Shown here: positions 12,212-18,997 of the stretch, one piece after another
Position numbering within the stretch: the first letter of the stretch is position 1
Layout of the letters: every line of letters begins with the position of its first letter
From: Betaproteobacteria bacterium
GTDB taxonomy: Bacteria > Pseudomonadota > Gammaproteobacteria > Burkholderiales > SG8-41
NCBI GenBank assembly: GCA_023266245.1
Contig: JAHFRO010000045.1
Span: 1 to 18,997, forward strand
Length of the DNA: 18,997 bases
Direction: 5' to 3'
The notes under the pieces: model-generated
The model's database searches: none
What the model was told of the DNA's origin: nothing
The model's input: only the letters and a program-made list of their open reading frames with translations
Made by a program: the position numbers and the translations under genes

Positions 12212-15076
12212 ATGAAAACCGTACCGATCTCGCTGTCGCTGCGCACCCGCTTGCTGCTGGCAAGCGCGCTGGTGCAGACGGTGATGCTCGCGCTCCTGAT
12301 CGGCAACGCGATCCAGGTGATGGATGAACAGCTCGCCGAGCGCGCGCGGGTGCACCTGGACGAGCAGAAGCAACTCCTGTCGGCGGCGCTCGCCGGACCG
12401 CTGCAGCGGCGCGACTACGCGAGCGCTTCAATAGTGTTCGATCGCGTGCGGCGGGACGATGGCATCTCCTATCTGGTGCTGTTTAACGACAGCGGCAAAC
12501 TCGTCGCCGCCAGCGGCTGGGGCAGCCAGCAGCCGCTGCCGGCGTTGGACCAATCAATTACCGATACCGCGGTGACCGCCAAAGGGCGGTTCGACACCGA
12601 AACCGGGATCGCCGTGCAGGGGGAAAACTACGGGCGGCTGCGGTTCGGGCTGTCAACCGCCTTCATACAGGCGGCGCGCACCGAGCTGATCCGCGACAAC
12701 CTGCTGATCGGGGTGGTCGCGCTGATCCTGTCGCTCGTTTCGATGATCGCGCTGGCCTACTGGCTCACGCGCAACCTCACCCGGCTCACGAAAGCGAGCG
12801 AAAGCCTCGCGGCGGGCGATCTCAACCTGCGGTTGCCCGTCGAAGGCGGCGACGAGGTGGGCAAGCTCACCCACGCCTTCAACACCATGGCCGCCGCGCT
12901 GCAGGGCCGTCTCAAGGCGCTCGGCGAGAGCGAGGCCAAGTTCACCGCGATCGCCGACTACAGCTACGACTGCGAACTGTGGATCAGCCCCGAGGGCAAG
13001 CTCATCTGGATCAACCCGCGCGTGCTCGACATGTTTGGCTACACCCCCGAGGAGTGCCTCGCCACCGAGAACTTCCCGGCGCCGTTCATCAGCGAGCCCG
13101 ACGTCGGGCGCACGGTGCGGCAGGTCCGCCGCGCGCTGCGGGGCAACAGCGGGGCGGACTACGAGTTCCGCGCCCGGCGCAAGGACAGTTCCGAGTTCTG
13201 GGCCGCCGCCGACTGGCGCCCCATCTATGACACCCGCGGCGGCTACCTCGGCATCCGCATCAGCATCCGCGACATCACGCAGCGCAAGGAAGCCGAGCAG
13301 CGGCTGGAGACCACCGTCGTCGAGCTGCGCGACGCGCAGGCGGTGCAGCAGGAATACCTGACGCGCGCGCAGGACGAGCACGCGCGGCTCTCGGCGCTGC
13401 TGGCGGCGATGAACATGGGGATACTCTTCGTGTCCCACGACGACAGGGTGGTGTACAGCAATCCCGCGTTCACCCGCATCTGGATGATCGCGCCGGGCAC
13501 GCGCCTGATCGGCCGCAATTCACAGGAAGTGCTCGCCAGCTCCGCGTGCGTCCTGGCCCGGCCGGAAGAGCAGGGCAAGCGCATCCTGCGCCTGCCGCGC
13601 GAGGGCGAGATCCTCGGGACGCTGGAGATCCAGATGGCGGACGGCCGGCTCGTCACCCAGCAGGTGCATTCGGTCGAGGACGTCTACGGCCGCCCGGTCG
13701 GCCACCTGTGGCTGTTCGAGGACGTCACCCGCCAGCGCCAGACCGCGGATCAGCTGATCTATCTCGCCGAGCGCGACGCATTGACCGGTCTTTTCAACCG
13801 TCACCGCTTCAACGAGGAGCTGGGGCGCATGATTGCGGACGCCGAGCGCCACGACTCGCGGGTGGCGCTGCTGTTCTTCGATCTGGACGATTTCAAGTAC
13901 ATCAACGACACCTTCGGCCACCGTGCGGGCGATGCGATGCTGATCCGCGTTGCGGGAGAAGTAGCGGGCCATGTGCGGCGCAACGAAATCTTCGCGCGAC
14001 TCGGCGGCGATGAGTTCGCGGTCCTGGTGCCGGATATTTCCGACGAGATGCTGCGCGTGCTCGCCGAGCGCATCACGTACTCGATCGCACAGGTGCGTTT
14101 CCAGTTCGAGGGCCAGAGCCTGCGTTTGACGAGCTCGCTCGGCATCGCGGTCTACCCGGATCACGCCGACAATGTAGAGGACCTCATCGCGCGCGCCGAC
14201 ACCGCGATGTACCAGGCGAAGGAAGCGGGCAAGAACGCCTGGCGCATTTACCGCAGCGATCTCGACACCACGCAGCAGATGGTCTCGCGCCTGTCGTGGA
14301 ACGACCGCATCCTGCACGCCCTGGAGAACAACCTCATGGACCTGCAGTTCCAGGGGGTCTACTCCACCACCGACCGCTCGCTTTCGCATTTCGAGGTGCT
14401 GGTGCGCATGCGTGACAAGGACGACTCTTCGTTGCTGCTCATGCCGGGCCAGTTCATCCCGGTCGCGGAGAAGTCGGGCAAGATCCTCGACATCGACCGC
14501 TGGGTACTGCGCGAGTCGATCCAGATGCTGGCCGAGCTCAAGTCGCTCCCGGCGCTGGCGGTCAACATCTCAGGGCGCTCCTTCGACGAGCCGATGCTGC
14601 CTCAGTACATCGCCGAGCAGCTCAAGCGCTACGGCGTGGCGCCGCGGCGGCTGATGGTGGAGCTCACCGAGACCTCGGCGGTATCGGACCTGCACGACGC
14701 GCAACGCTTCATCGAGGCGCTGCATCAGACCGGCTGCGGCGTGAGCCTCGACGATTTCGGCACCGGCTTTTCCTCCTTCGCCTACCTCAAGCACCTGCAG
14801 GTGGACTCGGTGAAAATCGACGGTCTGTTCATCCGCAACCTGCCGAACGAGTACGACAACCAGTTGTTCGTGAAAGCGATGGTGACCGTCGCGCGCGGGC
14901 TGCACAAGACCACCATCGCCGAGTGCGTGGAGGATGAGGAAACGCTCACCATGCTGAAGAGCTTCGACGTGGACTGCGTGCAGGGCTATTTCCTGGAGAG
15001 GCCGCGGGTCGACCATCCCTTGCTGATCGCCGCTTCGCGCTTTAAAAACACCAACCTGGAGCTGCGGTTTACTTGA
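12212..15076 (+). CDS. HAMP-PAS-PAS-GGDEF-EAL cyclic-di-GMP signalling protein
   Basis: The product is 954 aa. Order: helix 1 (about 12-32), periplasmic sensor region (33-160), helix 2 (163-185), HAMP (about 183-235), PAS/PAC (about 240-360, ending GIRISIRDITQRKEAEQ), coiled coil (360-395), a second PAS (about 396-505), GGDEF domain (515-680, intact GGDEF 598-602) and EAL domain (690-945). The position of the product-inhibition site reads RRNE rather than RxxD. The EAL signature is EVLVR (728-732); other catalytic positions look present: Asn785, Glu817, DDFGTG (847-852), Lys868, Glu904 and Gln924. It could make, degrade or switch between both activities on c-di-GMP. Ten bases separate it from argA, so co-transcription is likely although the functions are unrelated. 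Confidence 0.95.
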   Translation: MKTVPISLSLRTRLLLASALVQTVMLALLIGNAIQVMDEQLAERARVHLDEQKQLLSAALAGPLQRRDYASASIVFDRVRRDDGISYLVLFNDSGKLVAASGWGSQQPLPALDQSITDTAVTAKGRFDTETGIAVQGENYGRLRFGLSTAFIQAARTELIRDNLLIGVVALILSLVSMIALAYWLTRNLTRLTKASESLAAGDLNLRLPVEGGDEVGKLTHAFNTMAAALQGRLKALGESEAKFTAIADYSYDCELWISPEGKLIWINPRVLDMFGYTPEECLATENFPAPFISEPDVGRTVRQVRRALRGNSGADYEFRARRKDSSEFWAAADWRPIYDTRGGYLGIRISIRDITQRKEAEQRLETTVVELRDAQAVQQEYLTRAQDEHARLSALLAAMNMGILFVSHDDRVVYSNPAFTRIWMIAPGTRLIGRNSQEVLASSACVLARPEEQGKRILRLPREGEILGTLEIQMADGRLVTQQVHSVEDVYGRPVGHLWLFEDVTRQRQTADQLIYLAERDALTGLFNRHRFNEELGRMIADAERHDSRVALLFFDLDDFKYINDTFGHRAGDAMLIRVAGEVAGHVRRNEIFARLGGDEFAVLVPDISDEMLRVLAERITYSIAQVRFQFEGQSLRLTSSLGIAVYPDHADNVEDLIARADTAMYQAKEAGKNAWRIYRSDLDTTQQMVSRLSWNDRILHALENNLMDLQFQGVYSTTDRSLSHFEVLVRMRDKDDSSLLLMPGQFIPVAEKSGKILDIDRWVLRESIQMLAELKSLPALAVNISGRSFDEPMLPQYIAEQLKRYGVAPRRLMVELTETSAVSDLHDAQRFIEALHQTGCGVSLDDFGTGFSSFAYLKHLQVDSVKIDGLFIRNLPNEYDNQLFVKAMVTVARGLHKTTIAECVEDEETLTMLKSFDVDCVQGYFLERPRVDHPLLIAASRFKNTNLELRFT

Positions 15077-15133
15077 GGGGAGGGGCGCCGTAACATGCCT
15101 GCAACAGTGGGGCGCTAGTCTGGAGGTTTAGCC

Positions 15134-15409
15134 ATGCCTCGGATGGTGAAGTGCGTGAAGCTCGGGCGCGAGGCCGAAGGCCTTGATTTTCCGCCCTATC
15201 CCGGCGAGCTCGGCAAGCGCATTTACGACCACATATCGAAAGAGGCGTGGAAGCAGTGGCTCGAACACCAGAAAATGCTGGTCAATGAGAACCGGCTCAA
15301 CCTCGCGGACAAGAAAGCGCGCGACTACCTCGCGCAGCAGATGGAAAGGCACTTCTTCGGCGGCGGGGCGGACGTCGCCGCCGGCTACGTTCCGCCTTCC
15401 AAGAAGTAA
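15134..15409 (+). CDS. yggX: Probable Fe(2+)-trafficking protein, YggX family
   Basis: The product is 91 aa, the usual length for this family. Diagnostic stretches are present: CVKLGREAEGLDFPPYPGEL with the single conserved Cys8, GKRIYDHISKEAWKQWLEHQ, and MLVNENRLNL. YggX proteins are linked to iron handling and protection of Fe-S clusters from oxidative damage in the cytoplasm. GGAGG lies seven bases before ATG 15134; an ATG three codons later is less well placed. The 57 bases between it and the EAL gene, and 84 bases before ppk, leave room for its own promoter, though none is clear. Confidence 0.95.
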   Translation: MPRMVKCVKLGREAEGLDFPPYPGELGKRIYDHISKEAWKQWLEHQKMLVNENRLNLADKKARDYLAQQMERHFFGGGADVAAGYVPPSKK

Positions 15410-15433
15410 CCACTACGCACGACATCACCGACA

Positions 15434-15470
15434 GGGCCATGGCCCGGCCACCGCGCCGCGTGCGGCGCGG
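15434..15470. promoter_or_regulatory. Two GC-rich inverted repeats in front of ppk1
   Basis: GGGCCATGGCCC (15434-15445) is a perfect palindrome, and CCGCGCCGC/GCGGCGCGG (15451-15459 with 15462-15470) forms a nine-base-pair stem with a minimal loop. They lie 24-60 bases before the ppk1 start. There is no T-run, so they are not an intrinsic terminator; an operator or mRNA structure affecting ppk1 translation is possible. Confidence 0.3.
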
Positions 15471-15493
15471 GCCCCGCGCGCCAGCGCGACGCG

Positions 15494-17572
15494 ATGAACA
15501 AGCCACGCGACATTCCGGAGCTGTACCTCAACCGCGAGCTCGGGCAGCTCGCGTTCAACCGGCGCGTGCTGGCGCAGGCGGAAAACCGCGCCACGCCCCT
15601 GCTCGAGCGGCTCCGGTTTCTGTGCATCGTCAGCAGCAACCTCGATGAGTTTTTCGAGATCCGCGTCTCGGGCCTGAAGGCCGAGATCGAGGCCGGCTCG
15701 CCCGCGATCGGTCCCGAGCGCATGCGCGCCGACCAGGTGTTCAGGCAGGTGGCGAAGGAAGCGCACGAACTGGTGGCGGCGCAATACCAGCTGCTCAACC
15801 AGGAAATCCTGCCCGGGCTCGTGAACGAAGGCATCCGGTTTCTCCGCCGCGCCGATTTCACCCCGGCGCAGGCGGAGTGGATCAAGGCCTACTTCTTGCG
15901 CGAAGTGATGCCGGTGCTCACGCCGATCGGGCTCGATCCGGCGCACCCCTTCCCGCGCGTGCTCAACAAGAGCCTCAACTTCGCCGTCGAGCTCGAAGGC
16001 AAGGATGCCTTCGGCCGCAACTCGGGAATTGCCATCGTGCAGGCGCCGCGCGTGCTGCCGCGCGTCATCCGTTTGCCCAGGGAGATTTCGGAGGTGGAGT
16101 ACGATTTCGTGTTCCTCTCCTCGATTCTGCACGCGCATGTCGGGGAGCTGTTCGCCGGCATGAAAGTGGTGGACTGCTACCAGTTCCGCGTGACCCGCAA
16201 CAGCGAGCTGTTCGTGGACGAGGAGGAAGTGAAGGACCTGCGCACCGCGCTGCGCGGTGAATTGCCCCACCGCCAGTTCGGGGACGAAGTGCGGCTCGAG
16301 GTCGCGGCGAATTGCTCGCCGCAGATCTCGGACTTCCTGCTCGCGCAGTGCAACCTCGGGCAGGACGATCTCTACCGCGTGGACGGGCCGGTCAACCTGG
16401 TGCGGCTCATCAACGTGCCCGACCGGGTCGAGCGTCCCGATCTCAAGTTTGCGGCCTTCCGTCCCGGACTGCCGGCGCAGCTCGAACGGCCGGGAGACCT
16501 GTTCAGCGCCATCCGCGACGGCGATATCCTGCTCTATCACCCGTTCCAGTCGTTCCAGCCGGTGATCGCCTTCCTCGAGCAGGCGGCACGCGATCCTGCG
16601 GTGGCGGCGATCAAGATGACGGTCTACCGCACCGGAGCGGAATCGGAGCTGATGGAAATCCTGATCGGCGCGGCGCGCAGCGGCAAGGAAGTGACCGTGG
16701 TGCTGGAGCTGCTCGCGCGTTTCGACGAGGAGGCCAACATCAACTGGGCGCAGCGGCTGGAGGAAGTCGGGGCGCACGTGGTCTACGGCGTGGTCGGGCA
16801 CAAGACCCACGCCAAGATGCTGATGGTGGTGCGGCGCGAAGAGGAGCGGCTCAAGCGCTACGTGCATCTCTCGACCGGTAATTATCACCCGCGCACCACC
16901 AAGCTCTACACCGACTTCGGGCTGTTCACCTGCAACGAGGAGATCGGTGCCGACGTCAACGACATCTTCATCCAGTTGACCGGGCTCGGGCGCGCCACCA
17001 AGCTGAAGCACCTGTGGCAGTCACCGTTCACGTTCCACAAGCAGATCCTGCGCGCGATACAAAACGAGACCGAGCATGCGAAAAATGGCGGCAAGGGGCG
17101 CATCATCGCCAAGATGAACGCGCTGCTCGAGCCGGAAACCATCGCCGCGCTCTACGAGGCCTCCAAGGCCGGCGTCGAGATCGATCTCATCTTGCGCGGC
17201 GTGTGCGCGCTCAAGCCCGGCATACCCGGTGTGTCGGAAAACATCCGCGTGCGCTCCATCGTCGGGCGCTTCCTTGAGCACTCGCGCGTGTTCTATTTCC
17301 ACAACGGCGGGGCGGAAGACGTGTACCTGTCGAGCGCGGACTGGATGGACCGCAATTTCTTCCGGCGCGTGGAAGTGTGTTTTCCCGTGCTCGATCCCAA
17401 GCTCAAGAAGCGCGCCATCAACGAGGGCCTCAGGCCCTATCTCGAGGACAACAGCCAGGCGTGGGAGATGGACCCGGAAGGGCACTATCACCCCAAGCCC
17501 CCGCGCCGCGGCAAGCCCGTTGCTGCACAGGATGCGCTGATCGAGATGCTGGCGCGCGGGCCCTCGGCCTAG
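15494..17572 (+). CDS. ppk1: Polyphosphate kinase 1
   Basis: The product is 692 aa, normal for PPK1, which reversibly polymerises the gamma-phosphate of ATP into polyphosphate. Domains in order: N domain with LNRELGQLAFNRRVL and SSNLDEFFEIRVSG (47-60), head domain (about 120-315), and two phospholipase D-like C domains. The autophosphorylated histidine is His436 in HKTHAK (436-441), and the second catalytic histidine is His596 in FLEHSR. DILLYHPFQSF and KMTVYRT flank the active site. No clear Shine-Dalgarno motif precedes ATG 15494, and inverted repeats lie just upstream. The CHAD-domain gene follows 52 bases downstream, a sensible polyphosphate neighbour. Confidence 0.97.
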   Translation: MNKPRDIPELYLNRELGQLAFNRRVLAQAENRATPLLERLRFLCIVSSNLDEFFEIRVSGLKAEIEAGSPAIGPERMRADQVFRQVAKEAHELVAAQYQLLNQEILPGLVNEGIRFLRRADFTPAQAEWIKAYFLREVMPVLTPIGLDPAHPFPRVLNKSLNFAVELEGKDAFGRNSGIAIVQAPRVLPRVIRLPREISEVEYDFVFLSSILHAHVGELFAGMKVVDCYQFRVTRNSELFVDEEEVKDLRTALRGELPHRQFGDEVRLEVAANCSPQISDFLLAQCNLGQDDLYRVDGPVNLVRLINVPDRVERPDLKFAAFRPGLPAQLERPGDLFSAIRDGDILLYHPFQSFQPVIAFLEQAARDPAVAAIKMTVYRTGAESELMEILIGAARSGKEVTVVLELLARFDEEANINWAQRLEEVGAHVVYGVVGHKTHAKMLMVVRREEERLKRYVHLSTGNYHPRTTKLYTDFGLFTCNEEIGADVNDIFIQLTGLGRATKLKHLWQSPFTFHKQILRAIQNETEHAKNGGKGRIIAKMNALLEPETIAALYEASKAGVEIDLILRGVCALKPGIPGVSENIRVRSIVGRFLEHSRVFYFHNGGAEDVYLSSADWMDRNFFRRVEVCFPVLDPKLKKRAINEGLRPYLEDNSQAWEMDPEGHYHPKPPRRGKPVAAQDALIEMLARGPSA

Positions 17573-17591
17573 TTCGGCTGCCTGCCGCTGT

Positions 17592-17597
17592 TAGAAT
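17592..17597 (+). promoter_or_regulatory. Candidate -10 box before the CHAD gene
   Basis: TAGAAT lies 28 bases before ATG 17625 in the short gap after ppk1. The same hexamer occurs before argA. No convincing -35 box is seen at the right distance, so this is tentative. Confidence 0.25.
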
Positions 17598-17624
17598 TTC
17601 GGCTCCCGCATCCGCGCGGACGCC

Positions 17625-18596
17625 ATGAAACCCGCCCGTTCCGCCCAAGAGATCGAGCGCAAGCTGCCGGTTCCGCGCGCCGCGCCGGTCAAGGCGCGCG
17701 CCGCGGCGCTTGCCGCGGACAGGTCGGTCAACGACGCGTTCAAGGCGGTGCTGTGGGCGAACCTCGCCCATCTGCAGGCGAACGAGCGCGGCATGCTCGA
17801 AGGCCGCGATCCCGAATACCTCCACCAGATGCGGGTCGCGCTGCGCCGGATGCGCGCGGCATTCAGCGTGTTCGCGCCGCTGTTTCCCGAGGCGGTGACC
17901 GCGCCTCTGGTCGCGGAGCTCAAGTGGCTCGCCGGTGCGCTCGGACCGGCGCGCGACTGGGACGTGTTCGTCACGGAAACGCTGCCGGCGATTGCGGCGG
18001 ATTCCGGCGAGCACGCGCAGCTCGGCGCGCTCGGTAAACGTTGCGCGCGGCTGCGACGCGCGGCCCATCGGCGGGCGCACGGCGCGGTCGCCTCAAAGCG
18101 CCACCAGCGGCTCATGCTGTCGCTCGCCGGCTGGCTCGCAGCCGAGGCCTGGCTTACCCGGATGGATGAGGCGGCGCGCGCCCGGCTCGCTGGCCCGGCG
18201 CGCGGTTTCGCGGGCGTGGTGCTGGAGAAACGCTATGCGCAGGTGAGGAAACGCGGCCGCAAGCTCGCGCAGCTCGACGCTTCCGAGCTGCACCGCCTGC
18301 GCATCGCGGTCAAGAAGTTCCGCTATGCCACGGACTTCTTCGCCGGGCTCTACCGGGCGAGGCGAGTGCGCGAGATGCGGGAACGGCTCGTCCGCCTGCA
18401 GAATATACTGGGCGCGATGAACGACGCCGCGACGGTCGAGAACATGACGGGCACAGTGTTTCGCGGCGCCGGCAACCGGAGTGCGAAAAAGGCGAGGGAC
18501 ATTCTGCTTGCCTGGAGCCGCGGCCGTGCGGCCACGCTGAAGCGCGAGCTGAAAGGCGCCTGGAAGGAATTCCGCTCCGCCGAAAAATTCTGGTAG
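17625..18596 (+). CDS. CHAD domain-containing protein
   Basis: The product is 323 aa, rich in Arg and Lys. CHAD is an all-helical domain with conserved histidines and basic residues that binds polyphosphate. Its two repeat units are visible: LHQMRVALRRMRAAF (about 66-80) and LHRLRIAVKKFRYATDFF (about 223-240), followed by LQNILGAMNDAATVENM. The N-terminus reads EIERKLPVP and then the linker APVKARAAALAADRSVNDAF. EIERK is the opening motif of CYTH (triphosphate tunnel) domains, often fused before CHAD, but the rest of a CYTH domain is absent; this may be a vestige. The stop codon lies in the loop of an intrinsic terminator. Adjacency to ppk1 fits a polyphosphate role. Confidence 0.9.
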   Translation: MKPARSAQEIERKLPVPRAAPVKARAAALAADRSVNDAFKAVLWANLAHLQANERGMLEGRDPEYLHQMRVALRRMRAAFSVFAPLFPEAVTAPLVAELKWLAGALGPARDWDVFVTETLPAIAADSGEHAQLGALGKRCARLRRAAHRRAHGAVASKRHQRLMLSLAGWLAAEAWLTRMDEAARARLAGPARGFAGVVLEKRYAQVRKRGRKLAQLDASELHRLRIAVKKFRYATDFFAGLYRARRVREMRERLVRLQNILGAMNDAATVENMTGTVFRGAGNRSAKKARDILLAWSRGRAATLKRELKGAWKEFRSAEKFW

Positions 18597-18611
18597 ACAC
18601 CAGAATTTTTT
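18583..18611 (+). terminator. Rho-independent terminator at the end of the CHAD gene
   Basis: AAAAATTCTGGT (18583-18594) pairs perfectly with ACCAGAATTTTT (18599-18610) around the loop AGAC, followed by a further T. The left arm encodes the last residues (KFW) and the stop TAG spans 18594-18596, partly in the loop. A-run and T-run symmetry means it could also act on transcripts from the other strand. Confidence 0.85.
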
Positions 18612-18651
18612 ACTTGCGTTCATCTGTAGCTTCATTTTGAGCCTGCTGCAG

Positions 18652-18677
18652 TCACGAATCACGACTCACGAATCACG
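18652..18677. repeat. Short tandem direct repeat TCACGAATCACG
   Basis: TCACGAATCACG occurs at 18652-18663 and again at 18666-18677, a 14-base period ending five bases before the SixA start. It occupies the place where a ribosome binding site would be expected. Two units only; it could bind a regulator or be a slippage product. Confidence 0.6.
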
Positions 18678-18681
18678 CCTT

Positions 18682-18997
18682 ATGGAATTGATACTGTGGC
18701 GTCACGCCGACGCCGAAGACGGCGTGCCGGATGAAGAGCGCAGCCTCACCGCCAAAGGCGAGAAGCAGGCGCAGAGCATGGCAGCCTGGCTCAAGGAGCG
18801 GCTGCCCAAGGATGCGGTAATACTGGTGAGCCCGGCGAAGCGTGCGCAGCAGACGGCGCAGGCACTCACCAGGAAATTCGAGACCAGCAGGGAAGTGGGC
18901 ACGGCGGCAACGCCGCGCTCCGTGCTCAAGGCCGCAGGATGGCCGCGCGGCGCAGGCACCGTGGTGGTGGTAGGGCACCAGCCGACGCTGGGCCAGA
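18682..18997 (+). CDS. sixA: SixA-type phosphohistidine phosphatase, partial
   Basis: Translation from ATG 18682 runs open to the right edge: 105 residues of a family usually about 150-165 aa. The histidine phosphatase signature is LILWRHADAED (Arg7, catalytic His8), followed by RSLTAKGEKQA, LVSPAKRAQQTAQAL and the second histidine in VVVVGHQPTLGQ (His99). SixA removes phosphate from histidine residues of phosphotransfer proteins. The start gives the expected N-terminus, though no Shine-Dalgarno motif is visible among the direct repeats just upstream. The terminator at 18583-18611 makes it a separate transcription unit from ppk1-CHAD. The C-terminal end lies outside the window. Confidence 0.9.
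   Translation, partial: MELILWRHADAEDGVPDEERSLTAKGEKQAQSMAAWLKERLPKDAVILVSPAKRAQQTAQALTRKFETSREVGTAATPRSVLKAAGWPRGAGTVVVVGHQPTLGQ

Noticed and set aside
11416..12306. 296-codon minus-strand frame across argA
   Set aside because: It is antisense to the conserved ArgA domains and crosses the argA/GGDEF junction; no ribosome site or motif.
15425..17011. 528-codon open frame on the minus strand
   Set aside because: It is the antisense shadow of ppk1, as expected from high-GC codon use.
18583..18677. Attachment site or IS end formed by the terminator and the direct repeats
   Set aside because: The inverted repeat is fully explained as a terminator, and there is no transposase or integrase nearby.
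1..18997. CRISPR, defence, phage, integrative element or biosynthetic gene cluster
   Set aside because: No repeat-spacer array, Cas, transposase, integrase, toxin-antitoxin or synthase genes were seen on either strand.

Overview
The window looks like chromosome from a high-GC betaproteobacterium. The basis is a classical two-domain ArgA, a YggX-type Fe(2+)-trafficking protein, a standard PPK1, and many haem c and disulfide-handling proteins. No tRNA, rRNA, CRISPR array, transposase or phage gene was seen.

Left half (about 1 to 10620, all minus strand): a long, tightly packed run of periplasm-directed redox genes. In transcription order it reads: small secreted Cys protein, SCO lipoprotein, Asp-box 'F510_1955-type' beta-propeller protein, c-type cytochrome with an unusual C-terminal domain, small membrane protein, four-helix membrane protein, DsbC-like protein, membrane-anchored cytochrome c, a gutted Rieske remnant, second C-extended cytochrome c, second propeller protein, second anchored cytochrome c, CcmG/DsbE, TlpA, CcdA, second SCO protein, and a decayed methyltransferase tail. 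Most junctions are ATGA overlaps or gaps under 60 bases, so one or two long operons are likely. Four protein types (SCO, anchored cytochrome, C-extended cytochrome, propeller) occur twice, in different local order, which suggests duplication and reshuffling of a module. CcdA, TlpA, CcmG and DsbC would supply reductant and handle cysteines for haem attachment and for the copper sites of the SCO proteins. No terminal oxidase, cytochrome b or other obvious catalytic partner lies inside the window, so the client enzyme is unknown.

A divergent regulatory region (about 10620 to 10806) separates the island from plus-strand housekeeping and signalling genes: argA, a HAMP-PAS-GGDEF-EAL cyclic-di-GMP protein, a YggX homologue, ppk1, a CHAD-domain protein and a SixA-type phosphatase cut by the right edge. 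ppk1 next to CHAD (a polyphosphate-associated domain) makes a polyphosphate pair. A clear intrinsic terminator closes the CHAD gene, with its left arm inside the coding sequence.

The points most worth a second look are the internally deleted Rieske gene (5192-5362), the duplicated cytochrome/propeller module, the uncharacterised C-terminal domain of the two larger cytochromes, and the apparent ATT start of argA.
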